The notes: a model not told the origin generated them from the letters alone. A stretch of 64,000 bases of DNA from Omphiscola glabra (GCA_964017045.1 OZ024802.1:31520793-31584792), one strand, 5' to 3'. Positions 19,106 through 32,510 are shown, counted from the first letter of the stretch. Program-made: numbers and translations.

Positions 19106-20215
19106 GAACAAAAAACGAAAAGAGGAGAATATCAGCGTTTGTGATATCTTTAAATCGTGGTCACGTTCAAAGGTGTAGCACAAATCTGTTCTTAAGCACA
19201 GACGTGTTCCGGCGTCAGACCAGATGAAGGTACTGAAATGGTGTGTTTCGTTATGGTGTCTTCGACTGCAATCATTTTTTGACTTCAACAACCTGTTTCA
19301 GGGAATGTCATTTCCGTGTGTTTAAAACAACTTTTTGATAGGCTTTACGATCAGAACGAGACCACTAAATGAGATTACGGATGAATTAGTGCAAAACAAA
19401 ACGGTGTTGCACAGTGCAAACAGCACTAGCCTCGTTAATGTCGGGGCTAGGCATTGCTCTGTTTGAATAGGTTTTGTTAGTGATCGTGTGAATGAGATTG
19501 TCACTGTTTGGGGGAGATAAAGTAGTCGATTGTTGTTGGGAGGATGGGGGGAGGGGGAGGTTTGCAAAACGTGACGAAAACATTGTAAATTATTGGGATG
19601 GTCAATCATTTCATGAACACGTCACCTAAACACGTGACATAAAGCAATGTCCTCTCACCGTATGTGTCTATCCGTCTATTTTTACCCTCTCTCTATGTGT
19701 CTTAGAGTGTCTGTCTATTTTGTCCTCGCTCTGTATGTGTCTATCTGTCTATTTCGTTTTGACGTAGATGCACAGTAGACCAAGTCAAAACTATACAATG
19801 GTAAGGGATCATGTTGCTATAAAGGTTTTCATGGCTATGTGTTTTCTATCTCTCTCACTGTCTCCCCTACTCTGAATCTATAACTCTGTCATCATCTTTG
19901 ATCCTCTCCCTCTCTGTCTCTCTCCCTCTCTGTCCCTCTCCCTTTTTGTCTCTCTCCCTCTCTGTCTCTCTTCCTCTCTGCAATTGTCTCTCTGTCCCCT
20001 CTCTCTTTCTTTGTCATTATTTGCCTCTTTCTTCTCTTCTCTTCTCACTCTCTCTCTCTCTTCCTTTTTATCTTATTTAACAGATGTACTTGGTGGCTGG
20101 CTATGTGATCAAATTTTGTGTCACTTTCGAAATTAAATTTTGAAGTTGTGGAGTTCAATCTCGTACAGAGACCTAGACAGGCAAAAAACAACAACAGCGC
20201 CCCGGTCGGACGGAA
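19106..20215. other. Upstream region of gene A
   Basis: No gene is seen. A pyrimidine-rich, TC-repeat tract lies at about 19845-20070 and a gtgtctatctgtctat-rich stretch at 19650-19760. The promoter of gene A should lie here but no core motif was assigned. Confidence 0.5.
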
Positions 20216-20217
20216 TT

Positions 20218-20512
20218 AGGTGCCCTTGGATAGTTACCATTGGATAGTTGCCCTTGGATAGATACAATTGGATAGTTGCCCTTGGATAGTTACGAATGGA
20301 TAGTTACAATTGAATAGTTGCCATTTGATAGTTGCCCTTAGATAATTGCCCTTGGATAGTTACTCTTGGATAGTTACCCTTGGATAGTTACCCTTGGATA
20401 GTAACCATTGGATAGTTGCCCTTGGATAGTTACCCTTAAATAGTTTCCCTTGGATAGTTACCCTTGGATAGTTCCCCTTGGATAGTTGCCCTTAGATTGT
20501 TGCCATGGGCAA
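20218..20512. repeat. 14-15 bp minisatellite
   Basis: About 20 copies of cccttggatagtta and variants. Confidence 0.93.
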
Positions 20513-21164
20513 CTCATCTAATAAAAGGAAAACTCTGGCTGACGAATTGCGCAGCTCTCCCTCGGTTTAAAAAAAAAAAAATACAGCCCAAGTCATTGCT
20601 ACTGCTCAGCTGTAACATATCCTCTGTCATCTTCCACTATCCCGTGTAACATAAGGAGTGGGTTATCACCTGACTTGGCAACCTTTAATTTTGTTACGAG
20701 GGCTGCAATGAAATTCATTATACTTATCGATCTGCGTGATGACGTCATAGGAATCTAGGAGCTCAGTTCAAAATAAGCTTTAGAATAATTTTTAATTTGT
20801 TGAGGTAATTATTATTTGAGTTTGACAATATTGAACAGTTATTATTTACTCTGAAGAGTTTATACAGATAATCCATCACAATTTTTACAACTTACTAAAA
20901 TAATCCAGCTCCCGGAAGGTCTTGCGGGCTGGATTAAAGATTTCATTGGCCCGGATGTGCCCGCGGGCCGTAGGTTGACCATCGTTAATTTATCCACTTT
21001 CCCCAGGGCCATCGCTATTTCAGGTCGTGTTAAATCATTTGTCACGTGATATGAAGTAGAACCTTAGCGATAAAGTCAAACTACCACCTGGAGGAAACAC
21101 TGCACGTGATATATGAGCTAATTAGAGTTGGTCTCTGATTGTGAGCAAAGCTGGAAACTTGTTG
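20513..21164. other. Unassigned AT-rich stretch
   Basis: No gene is seen on either strand. A GC-rich island near 20900-20980 contains gcccgcgggcc. Confidence 0.4.
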
Positions 21165-21535
21165 AAGTAGCCATAAGGTGTAGCCATTAAGTTTAGCCAT
21201 GGGTGTAGCCATAAGATGTAGTCATAAGGTGTGGCCATAAGGTGCAGCCATAAGGTGCGGCTATAAGATGCAGCCATAATGTGCAGCCAAAAGGTGCAGC
21301 CATAAGGTGTAGCCATAAGGCGCAGCCATAAGGTGTAGCCTTAAGGTGTAGCCATAATGTGCAGCCATAAGGTGTAGCCATAATGTGCAGCCATAAGGTG
21401 TAGCCATAAGGCACAGCCATGAGGTGTAGCCATAAGGCGCAGCCATAAGGTGTAGCCATAAGGCACAGCCATAAGGTGTAGCCATAAGGTGTAGCCATAA
21501 GGTGTGGCCATAAGGTGTAGCCATCCGATGAAAGA
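21165..21535. repeat. 13-bp minisatellite
   Basis: About 28 copies of cataaggtgtagc with ggcgcagc and gcacagc variants. Minus-strand open frames (repeating ATPYGYTLW) are repeat artefacts. Confidence 0.94.
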
Positions 21536-21560
21536 CTATGCTACAGAGTATTGAGTAGTG

Positions 21561-21906
21561 CAAGGGTTCGGGAACTTGCGGCTCTAGGGCCGCATTCTGC
21601 TCTTTAAGCTTTCTTATCTGACTCTTGGATACTTCATCATTTTGACGAACTTGTTTATTGAAAAGAGTTTAATTTAAATTTAAGTTTTAGTTAGACAGTA
21701 TGGCTGCTTCTGTAGTGTTACGGCCAATGTAATCGGCCTCTATTAAAATTACTTATTATAAAGGCGAATCAGAAATTGTATCGGTTTTTAAAGGGGCATA
21801 ACTCCAACAAATTAGTTGGTTTTTACATGTGGCTCTTTCAATTGTTTAACTAGATTTTTTTCAAAATATGTTCGTCTATTTTTCAGGAACACTTTCCCGA
21901 CCCCTG
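21561..21906. mobile_element. Degenerate hAT-type element, about 346 bp
   Basis: The ends are caagggttcgggaac and the inverted ttcccgacccctg. Flanking 8-mers gagtagtg and gactagca are only partly alike. There is no coding content. Confidence 0.55.
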
Positions 21907-22167
21907 GACTAGCACAATACGTTTTTTTTAAAGGGAAGTGTGAATAAAATATAATTACGGATTTTTTTTCTATCCACCTATTGTATTCAAAAGATGGTTG
22001 CCTTCATTTGCTCATTTCCTACTTCATGTATGACATTTAGACACATACATTTCTATTCAGGTCAATTAAAAGAATAAGTCAAAATGCATCACATTAAAAA
22101 GTGCCAAGAAGTTCATGTAGTGTACTTAGGGTCGGTACACACGATACAATTTTCCATCATTTGATGC

Positions 22168-22559
22168 AATGGACTACGATTTATTGATTGTTTTGTCACG
22201 TGATACGTGTAAAAACAAGTAAGACTTCCGGGAGGCTGTCTGCAACACACTAGTCGCTCACAAATTTTTCTTCAAACAACTTTCTTCCTTTAATCATAAC
22301 TGATTTATAATTATTGTCACATTTAAATAATGTCATTTAAAAAAACGCGTGTATTCAAGAATATTTTGAAAAGTAAAATTTTTAATTAACACTGGGAAAG
22401 CGCTGATGGAGACAGACATTGTGCTTTAGAATTAATGATAATGGCAATGGCTGATCAGCTGTTATCTGTTGTTATGTGTTGTTATGTGTAGCAGAAAGCC
22501 TACCAATTTCTGGTACGTATCACGTGACAAAACAAGGAAGTGACTCATCGTAGTCCATT
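22168..22559. mobile_element. MITE copy 1, 392 bp
   Basis: The ends are aatggactacgat and atcgtagtccatt. Inside each end the words ttgttttgtcacgtgat and atcacgtgacaaaacaa are also inverted. A second copy with the same interior is at 55213-55599. Confidence 0.87.
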
Positions 22560-23189
22560 CGTGTATGAAGCCTTGTCACAACTTTCAAATTACTATTTGA
22601 TCAAATTCCCCCCAAAAAAGAAACCACGCACAAAATGGTGCGTTCATACAACGATTTGACGCGCAATTTGATCGTGTGAACTGACGCTTTATGTCAGCAC
22701 TCTGTGCGTTCAGCTAGTTGGTTAAAAAGTTGTCCGTGTGGTTGAACGCAAGAACAAAACAAAACAAAACAAAAGTTTTGCCCATGCCTTGTTGTCAAGA
22801 AAACAGACTAACGTTGGGCAAACATTTAATGTTGTAGCCACTGCTGGTGCCCTAATGTTTGGGAACCCATTAGGCCGTGGTGAAATGTTGGATGAAGAGT
22901 TTGGGGGGGGGGGAGATTAGGATGTTGCAACACGTTATGTCATGCTGGATATGCATCCAACATGGATGGTGTCACGTGCTTGTGTAAAGCAAAACGACAC
23001 TATTCATAGATATCACTGATACATAAGAGTTAGAAATTTAATATATTAAATATTAATGACACCCCCCACACACACACAATTTTTAGTTGTTCAGTTGGCT
23101 AACAATGTAATTAAATTTTATCAATAAAAATAAATGTTGAAAAAATTGATTAATTTAAATTGCATAAAATTTCCTAGCTTGCCCACGTA
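22560..23189. other. Unassigned sequence
   Basis: No gene. Short (AAAAC)n near 22755 and a CA-rich run near 23063-23080. Confidence 0.4.
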
Positions 23190-23362
23190 AAATCGGTGCG
23201 GCGCATTGGTGCGTCACGTTGGTGCGTCGCATTGGTGCGTCACATTGGTGCGCAACATTGGTGCCTCACATTGGTGCGTCACATTGGTGCGTCACGTTGG
23301 TGCGTCACGTTGGTGCGTCACTTTGGTGCGTCACATTGGTGCGTCACATTGGTACGTTATAT
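23190..23362. repeat. 13-bp minisatellite
   Basis: About 13 copies of cattggtgcgtca. The 94-codon and 82-codon frames over it are artefacts. Confidence 0.93.
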
Positions 23363-23918
23363 TGGTTTTTAGACCATTTTCGCTCAAAATGGTACAGGCA
23401 GTGGACAGACAACACGAAGGCCAGAGGTGTATTCGCTACCTTGCCGTCTTCTAGCACACAAGACCCTTGGTGGGGGTTAGGCGCAGGCAGCAGAGTCCAG
23501 TGAAACAGATGCGTACCGAGCATTGTCCTATCGGAAAATAATTTAATAGGCTAGACCATAACAGGGACCCTACCTGCCGGCATTGCAGCCTGGTCCCGAC
23601 AACACTAGCGTCGAATGCCGATCACTAGATGTTTTCAGGGCGGTGGGAGAGCCGTACATGACGAAATTTTTATAGCGCACAGCTTAGCAGATGTAGATCA
23701 TTGCCAATGTACTAGCCGGGGTACTAGAGAGTAATCTCAGACTCTCATCAGAATATGTTCGTTTGTTGGTGACAATAATGACTTAATTACTGATCATTAA
23801 TAATTGGTAATTTCTGTGGAAGCACGCTGGTAAACTTCTACAGAATGGGGAACAAAATTTTTTTTATATCTTTTGGTCCTAAATTTAAGAGACAAGATTC
23901 GCGCTTATCGGGCTGTTC
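23363..23918. other. Left flank of the 3.6-kb array
   Basis: No gene is seen. From about 23755 to 23935 the sequence is a diverged copy of 59205-59370 (shared words: gacttaatta, agcacgct, gagctg or ggctgt plus tcttaggtat). Confidence 0.6.
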
Positions 23919-26900
23919 TTAGGTATCTGTGATGAAGTGAGTGGGATGCGATCTTAGGTATCTGTGATGAAATGGGTGGGATGTGATCTTAGGTATCTGT
24001 GATGAAATGGGTGGGATGTGATCTTAGGTATCTGTGATGAAATGAGTGGGATGTGATCTTAGGTATCTGTGATGAAATGGGTGGGATGTGATTTTAGGTA
24101 TCTGTGATGAAATGGGTGGGATGTGATCTTAGGTATCTGTGATGAAATGAGTGGGATGTGATCTTAGGTATCTGTGATGAAATGGGTGGGATGTGATTTG
24201 AGTTATCTGTGATGAAATGAGTGGGATGTGATTTTAGGTATCTGTGATGAAATGAGTGGGATGTGATCTTAGGTATCTGTGATGAAATGAGTGGGATGTG
24301 ATTTTAGGTATCTGTGATGAAATGAGTGGGATGTGATTTTAGGTATCTGTGATGAAATGGGTGGGATGTGATCTTAGGTATCTGTGATGAAATGAGTGGG
24401 ATGTGATTTTAGGTATCTGTGATGAAGTGAGTAGGATGTGATCTTAGGTATCTGTGATGAAGTGGATGGGATGTGATCTTAGGTATCTGTGATGGGGTGG
24501 GTGGGATGTGATCTTAGGTATCTGTGATGAAGTGGGTGGGATGTGATCTTAGGTATCTGTGATGGGGTGGGTGGGATGTGACCTTAGGTATCTGTGATGG
24601 GGTGGGTGGGATGTGACCTTAGGTATCTGTAATGAAGTGGATTCGATTTGATCTTAGGTATCTGTGATGGGGTGGGTGGGATGTGATCTTAGGTATCTGT
24701 GATGAAGTGGGTGGGATGTGATCTTAGGTATCTGTGATGAAGTGGATGGGATGTGATCTTAGGTATCTGTGATGGGGTGGGTGGGATGTGATCTTAGGTA
24801 GCTGTGATGAAGTGGATGGGATGTGATCTTAGGTATCTGTAATGAAGTGGATGGGATGTGATCTTAGGTATCTGTAATGAAGTGGATGGGATGTGATCTT
24901 AGGTATCTGTAATGAAGTGGATGGGATGTAATCTTGGGTATCTGTGATGGGGTGGGTGGGATGTGATCTTAGGTATCTGTGATGAAGTGGGTGGGATGTG
25001 ATCTTAGGTATCTGTGATGAAGTGGATGGGATGTGATCTTAGGTATCTGTGATGGGGTGGGTGGGATGTGATCTTAGGTATCTGTGATGAAGTGGGTGGG
25101 ATGTGATCTTAGGTATCTGTGATGAAGTGGATGGGATGTGATCTTAGGTATCTGTGATGGGGTGGGTGGGATGTGATCTTAGGTATCTGTGATGAAGTGG
25201 GTGGGATGTGATCTTAGGTATCTGTGATGAAGTGGATGGGATGTGATCTTAGGTATCTGTGATGAAGTGGATGGGATGTGATCTTAGGTATCTGTGATGG
25301 GGTGGGTGGAATGTGACCTTAGGTATCTGTAATGAAGTGGATTCGATTTGATCTTAGGTATCTGTAATGAAGTGGATGTGATGTGATCTTAGGTATCTGT
25401 GATGAAGTGGGTGAGACATGATCTTAGGTATCTGTGATGAAGTGGATTCGATTTGATCTTAGGTATCTGTAATGAAGTGGATGGGATGTGATCTTAGGTA
25501 TCTGTGATGAAGTGGGTGAGACATGATCTTAGGTATCTGTGATGAAGTGGGTGAGACATGATCTTAGGTATCTGTGATGAAGTGGGTGAGACATGATCTT
25601 AGGTATCTGTGATGAAGTGGGTGAGACATGATCTTGGGTATCTGTGATGAAGTGGGTGAGACATGATCTTAGGTATCTGTGATGAAGTGGGTGAGACATG
25701 ATCTTAGGTATCTGTGATGAAGTGGATTCGATTTGATCTTAGGTATCTGTGATGGGGTGGGTGGGATGTGATCTTAGGTATCTGTAATGAAGTGGATGGG
25801 ATGTGATCTTAGGTATCTGTGATGAAGTGGGTGGGATGTGACCTTAGGTATCTGTGATGAAGTGGGTGAGACATGATCTTAGGTATCTGTGATTAAGTGG
25901 ATTCGATTTGATCTTAGGTATCTGTAATGAAGTGGATGGGATGTAATCTTGGGTATTTGTGATGAAGTGGATGGGATGTGATCTTAGGTATCTGTGATGA
26001 AGTGGATGGGATGTGATCTTAGGTATCTGTGATGAAGTGGATGGGATGTGACCTTAGGTATCTGTGATGGGGTGGGTGGGATGTGATCTTAGGTATCTGT
26101 AATGAAGTGGATGGGATGTGATCTTAGGTATCTGTGATGAAGTGGATGGGATGTGATCTTAGGTATCTGTGATGAAGTGGGTGAGACATGATCTTAGGTA
26201 TCTGTGATGAAGTGGGTGAGACATGATCTTAGGTATCTGTGATGAAGTGGGTGAGACATGATCTTAGGTATCTGTGATGAAGTGGGTGAGACATGATCTT
26301 GGGTATCTGTGATGAAGTGGGTGAGACATGATCTTAGGTATCTGTGATGAAGTGGGTGAGACATGATCTTAGGTATCTGTGATGAAGTGGATTCGATTTG
26401 ATCTTAGGTATCTGTGATGGGGTGGGTGGGATGTGACCTTAGGTATCTGTGATGGGGTGGGTGGGATGTGAGCTTACGTATCTGTGATGAAGTGGGTGAG
26501 ACATGACCTTAGGTATCTGTAATGAAGTGGATGGGATGTGACCTTAGGTATCTGTGATGAAGTGGATTCGATTTGATCTTAGGTATCTGTAATGAAGTGG
26601 ATGGGATGTAATCTTGGGTATCTGTGATGAAGTGGATGGGATGTGATCTTAGGTATCTGTGATGAAGTGGGTGAGACACGATCTCAGGTATCTGTGATGA
26701 AGTGGATGGGATGTGATCTTAGGTATCTGTGATGAAGTGGGTGAGATGTGATCTTAGGCAGCTGTGATGCAGTGGGTGGGATGTGATCTTAGGTATCTGT
26801 GATGAAGTGGGTGGGATGTGATCTTAGGCAGCTGTGATGAGGTGGATGGGATGTGATCTTAGGTATCTGTGATGAAGTGGGTGGGATGTGATCTTAGGTA

Positions 26901-27515
26901 TCTGTGATGAAGTGGATGGGATGTGATCTTAGGTATATGTGATGAAGTGGGTGGGATGTGAGCTTAGGTATCTGTGATGAAGTGGATGGGATGTGAGCTT
27001 AGGTATCTGTGATGGGGTGGGTGGGATGTGATCTTAGGTATCTGTAATGAAGTGGATGGGATGTGAGCTTAGGTATCTGTGATGGGGTGGGTGGGATGTG
27101 ATCTTAGGTATCTGTAATGAAGTGGATGGGATGTGATCGTAGGTATCTGTGATGAAGTGGGTGGGATGTGACCTTAGGTATCTGTGATGAAGTGGGTGAG
27201 ACATGATCTTAGGTATCTGTGATGAAGTGGATTCGATTTGATCTTAGGTATCTGTAATGAAGTGGATGGGATGTAATCTTGGGTATCTGTGATGAAGTGG
27301 GTGAGATGTGATCTTAGGTATCTGTGATGAAGTGGGTGGGATGTGATCTTAGGCAGCTGTGATGAGGTGGGTGAGACATGATCTTAGGTATCTGGGATGA
27401 AGTGGGTGAGATGTGATCTTAGGTATGTGTGATGAAGTGGGTGGGACGTGATCTTAGGTATCTGTGATGAAGTGGGTGAGACATGATCTTATGTTTCTGT
27501 TTTCAGTGGTTGGGA
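23919..27515. repeat. 3.6-kb array of about 100 copies of a 35-bp unit with higher-order structure
   Basis: The core is atcttaggtatctgtgatga followed by a variable 15-bp half (agtggatgggatgtg, agtgggtgagacatg, agtggattcgatttg, ggtgggtgggatgtg). One ordered block of eight variants recurs with an offset of 665 bp (19 units), at about 25500 and 26165. A three-variant block recurs about every 105 bp near 24940-25260. 35 is not a multiple of three, so no long frame exists. Confidence 0.97.
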
Positions 27516-29529
27516 TGTGTCATCCAAAAATTTTTTTAGTTTTACAGCAGCATCATTTTTCTTCAACGATGTTTAGTTCTTGTGATTTCACTAGCTTTCT
27601 ATGTTAATCTATTTAATCGGTGTTTGATGTCAGACGATGAATTTCCACACCAGCAGGTAACGCTGAAGTTAATTAGGCCTCCAATTGTTGCACCGCGTCG
27701 AATAAGTATATAACTTATTGGTTTACCCCGAAATTTACATTTTTTGGTTGTTAGATATGCCTTTGATTGACTTTTTCAAATACAGAATTGTACCGTGTTC
27801 ATGCCATGTCTGATGTCAGCTTATATTTATTGGTGACTATTAGGTTCTTATGTCTGTAATTTCTCTGTACTGTGATTATCTCTTGTGAGATCAGTAAATG
27901 GTGGCGGGGGATGTCTTCTGCGGAAATGGACAATTTCTCTTGTTTTTGTTGGTTTTTTTTTTTTGGTTGTTGTTGTTTTTTATTTCAGAGACATTCAACA
28001 GGAGAAATTTTTCATCGCACCAACTGGTAAAGCTTGTAACTAAGTTGCGGTACACGCATTCCTATTCACCTATTAAGCTCACTTTGGTGGTAACATCAGC
28101 AAATGTAATGAATGGAAGGACGCTTCGTGGGCTGTGCACATCAATGGTATGTAGCGTAGACATTGACAGGGGAGAGAATGCAACCTTTTGGCCCCCCGGT
28201 GCTTATTTCTCTGGTTCATGTTTTTGGTTATTCACCTTGGCATATTGTGGGCGATTGGTTTAAAAGTTCAGTTTCCCAACACTTGAATTTTTGAATTTTT
28301 ACATCTAACGAAGACAGTTTTTTAATCATTAGGTGTAGTTGGATCGAATTAAATGTTGATGAGAAGTCTAGGTAAAGCAACATAGCATTATTTTTTAGTA
28401 GTGTCTAAGTCAATGGTTCTCAACCTTTGCTCAACAGTAGGGCGTCTGCTGGCGGCAATTTTAGAACCCTATGGTTTATAGCATCTAATACTATTATAGA
28501 GACATCTTGAAATATTGGTAGTTCAAATATTATCACGTGACTCGTAGTCACCATCGTTTGTAAGAACATATTATCGACGTGATCTGCCGGATCTCCTACT
28601 TTCTAAGATAAGAGGGAGAAAGTGGTGGGGGGGGGGGTGAGGATGATGTGGCGTTGAGGTGGAGATTGGTGAACATTTCCTTTCAACATTTTTACTGTGA
28701 TAATGTCTTTGAGAAGAAAATGACGCAAATCTAAAGTTAAATCACTAATTTTCTCACACAATAAATACAAATTCTGACTTCCAGGTAGACCAGATTTTGT
28801 GCACATCGCCTGCCGTGTTGATCCAGGCCATGGCGACGTTGTGGTTATTCGGGGGTCAGCCTTAAGCCGGGCCTCTCTTTTGATGGACGTGAACCCGGTC
28901 AAAGCTCCCCCAGAACACAGGTCGAGATGTTACCATTGTGATGGTGATCATTGCCTCACAGCAAACATTACTTAGTTATATCATGTACGAAAAAAGCTAC
29001 ACTCGCCAAGCCGTCACCCAAGTTAAGGACATTTGTGTCACCCAAAATAGAGATAGAACAAGGGAGATGTAGAGAGAGAGAATTTCGAACGATAGCTCTC
29101 ACTCAAAATGGTTGTCAAAACTCATCATCTCCTGTCAAACTCTAGAATACCAATCGATAAAGTGAAACCTGAACAATATAAATATAATGACTAAAAAGAT
29201 GCGTCATGCTGACACCACTAAATGGTGTATAGTTTTTATGTTAAACATCAGCAGTCCAACACTCTTATATCAGATTTGAGGTGTCTGTGTTCTTTAAAAA
29301 CAAGTTGATGGCAGTCATTTGGATCAAAATTTGCAGACTGTTTTGAATATTTCAGTACATGTTTGACAACATTAACAGCCTCGTTTTGAATAACGAGAGG
29401 ATAATGTCGTATAATTGGTTTGGGTTTGCTGGGAAGAACAAGGTCGTTGTCACGATGTGCGTTCTATTGACAGGTGCTTGTGTGTCATATGAAAATTACG
29501 TTATATGCATCAGAAATGTTGCGACTCTC
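27516..29529. other. Unassigned region right of the large array
   Basis: An open frame at 27898-28263 has no recognisable domain and is T-rich at its start. A hAT-like terminus (aatggttctcaacc) lies near 28412. From about 29460 the sequence becomes the start of duplicated block 1. No supported gene. Confidence 0.45.
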
Positions 29530-29925
29530 TAAGTGTGAACCCAGTCGCATTACGACACCCCTGTAACAATAAGACGCCACTGTCACAATATGGCGCCCCT
29601 GTCACAATATGACACTCATGATACAATATGTTTCTCCTGTCACAATAAGGCGACTCTGTCGCAATATGGCGCCCCGTCCCAATATGGCGCCCCTGTCACA
29701 ATATCATGTCCTTGTCACAGTGCGGTGCTATGTCGCATTATAGCGAATCTGTCTTATCATGAAGCACTGGTCACACATTGGGACCCCTGTAACATTTTTG
29801 CACCTTGTCACATTAAGGCAACCCTGTCACATTATTGCGCCCCTGTCACATAATTGCACCTTGTCACATGATTGCACCCCTGTCACATAATTGCGCCCCT
29901 GTCATATTACTACATCCTTGTACAA
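29530..29925. repeat. Degenerate 19-20 bp repeat, block 1
   Basis: About 20 diverged copies of ctgtcacaatatggcgcccc. It is homologous to the tighter 19-bp array at 47440-47760 and to a few copies near 36160-36250. Confidence 0.8.
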
Positions 29926-30249
29926 ACTTTTATATTAGGAAAGCATTAATTTGAAACTTACGGCACAGCTAACCAGGTAAAGAGAAGTAAAGGTGAGAGT
30001 GGAATGTGGGAGTGGAGGGCAGCGGAATAAATTCCATTTGAAAAATATCACTCGGAGAAAGGGGCCACTTTTGAATGGTTTACACTTAGAGTAAGGTCTC
30101 GTCGATTAGAGTAGTGTTACTCTGAACGGATTTTGTCTCCGGTTATAAACTAGACACAAACCTGAAAATACAGTACTAGTAGAGCTGTTATCGAAATATT
30201 TTTTTAATAAATCTACTATTACAGAAAATAGTCAATAGGCGAGGGCCTA

Positions 30250-31024
30250 CCACTTGGAACTAGAGACACAGACATCCAGTGGAACTAGAGACCAAGACAT
30301 CCAGTGGTACTAGAGACCAAGACATCCAGTGGAACTAGAGACCAAGACATCCAGTGGAACTAGAGACCAAGACATCCAGTAGAACTAGAGACAAAGACAT
30401 CCAGTAGAACTAGAGACAAAGACATCCAGTAGAACTAGAGACAAAGACATCCAGTAGAACTAGAGACAAAGACACCCAGTAGAACTAGAGACAAAGACAT
30501 CCAGTAGAACTAGAGACAAAGACAACCAGTAGAACTAGAGACAAAGACAACCAGTAGAACTAGAGACAAAGACATCCAGTAGAACTAGAGACAAAGACAT
30601 CCAGTAGAACTAGAGACAAAGACATCCAGTAGAACTAGAGACAAAGACATCCAGTAGAACTAGAGACAAAGACACCCAGTAGAACTAGAGACAAAGACAT
30701 CCAGTAGAACTAGAGACAAAGACAACCAGTAGAACTAGAGACAAAGACAACCAGTAGAACTAGAGACAAAGACATCCAGTAGAACTAGAGACAAAGACAT
30801 CCAGTAGAACTAGAGACAAAGACATCCAGTAGAACTAGAGACAAAGACATCCAGTAGAACTAGAGACAAAGACAACCAGTAGAACTAGAGACAAAGACAT
30901 CCAGTAGAACTAGAGACAAAGACATCCAGTAGAACTAGAGACAAAGACATCCAGTAGAACTAGAGACAAAGACAACCAGTAGAACTAGAGACAAAGACAA
31001 CCAGTAGAACTAGAGACAAAGACA
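30250..31024. repeat. 25-bp array, inverted relative to its neighbour
   Basis: About 31 copies containing agaactagagacaaagacat. Variants form an eight-unit, 200-bp higher-order repeat (compare 30471 and 30671). It is the reverse complement of the array that starts at 31500. Confidence 0.95.
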
Positions 31025-31499
31025 AAGATTTTTAAAACTAAAAATGTCTGTTATTTGGAAATGATGCTACTCTGGAAGGCTACTTATTTTCGCCTTTTGC
31101 ATGCAGCCCTAACAGATAATCATGACGTCACTCAACAAACACTATTTTAGTTACTACAATTTTAGTTAGACAAAAGAGAAAGAAAATCATTTTAAAAAAT
31201 ATTGATTTCATTTCCTGTCCACATTCCAGCTGTGGCTGTCGGCCGGCCAGGCAGACCAAGAATGATGAGCGTTTCATTTGTGTTGACTATGTGGACATAC
31301 CATAAAAATTTGTCCATCATTTGAACTCAACGTATTTGTTATTTTTGTAACCGGGGCAGTCGACTAAATACTACGTAACAAGAGAGCCGATTAAACCAGG
31401 TAAGGGAAATATCTTGTAAGCATGTAATACAGATCCAGGTGTGAGGAGCGCATTGTTATATTTTGTATGAAATGTAAGTTATTCATGTAACTGGGTGCT

Positions 31500-32510
31500 T
31501 TAGTTCCAGTGGATGTCTTCCTCTCTAGTGCAAGTTGATGTCGTTGTCACTAGTGCCACTTTTTGTCATTGTCTCTAGTGCAAGTTGATGTCGTTGTCGC
31601 TAGTGCAAGTGGATGTCGTTGTCACTAGTGCCACTTTGTGTCTTTGTTTTTAGAGCAAGTGGATGTCGTTGCCACTAGTGCCACTTTGTGTCTTTGTTTT
31701 TAGTGCAAGTGGATGTCGTTGTCGCTAGAGCCACTTTGTGTCTTTGTTTCTAGTACAAGTGGATGTCGTTGTCACTAGAGCCACTTTGTGTCTTTGTTTC
31801 TAGTGCAAGTGGATGTCGTTGTCGCTAGAGCAACTTTGTGTCTTTGTTTCTAGTGCAAGTGGATGTCGTTGTCGCTAGAGCCACTTTGTGTCTTTGTTTC
31901 TAGTGCAAGTGGATGTCGTTATCGCTAGAGCCACTTTGTGTCTTTGTTTCTAGTGCAAGTGGATGTCGTTATCTCTAGTGCAAGTGGATATCGTTGTCAC
32001 TAGTGCAATTTGTGTCTTTGTTTTTAGTGCCACTGTCTGTCTTTGTCTCTAGTGCTACTGTTTGTATTTGTCTCTAATTCAAGTGGATGCCTTCGTCCCT
32101 AGTTCCACTGGATATCTTTGCCTCTAGTGCCACTGTTTATATTTGTCTATGGTGCTAGTGGATGTCTTTGTCCCTAGTTCTACTGGATGTCTTTGTCTCT
32201 AGTTCAGAAGGATGTCTTTGTCCCTTGTTCCACTGAATATCTTTGTCTATAGTTCTACTGGATGTCTTTATCCCTAGTTCCACTGGATGTCTTTGTCTAT
32301 AGTTCTACTGGATGTCTTTATCCCTAGTTCCACTGGATGTCTTTGTCTATAGTTCTACTGGATGTCTTTGTCCCTAGGGCCACTGGATTCTTTGTCTCTA
32401 GTTCCACTGGATGTCTTTGTCTCTAGTTCCACTGGATGTCTTTGTCCCTAGTACCATTGGATGTCTTTGTCCTTAGTTTCACTGGATGTCTATGTCCTTA
32501 GTGTCTGTAG
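31500..32510. repeat. 25/50-bp array upstream of the receptor pseudogene
   Basis: The right half is 25-bp units (tggatgtctttgtctctagt). The left half is a 50-bp dimer (gtgcaagtggatgtcgttgt alternating with ccactttgtgtctttgt). The same family occurs at 37565-38225 and 48855-49255. Confidence 0.93.

Noticed and set aside
18482..19291. One continuous 269-codon minus-strand gene
   Set aside because: Only 18881-19105 aligns with the paralogous exon 1; the rest runs through the donor into the MITE, and the upstream extension precedes the signal peptide.
23919..27515. CRISPR-like array
   Set aside because: Units are contiguous with no unique spacers and the genome is animal; it is a minisatellite.
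27898..28263. 121-codon plus-strand frame
   Set aside because: It starts in a T-rich run that mimics a signal peptide; no splice partners or family features.
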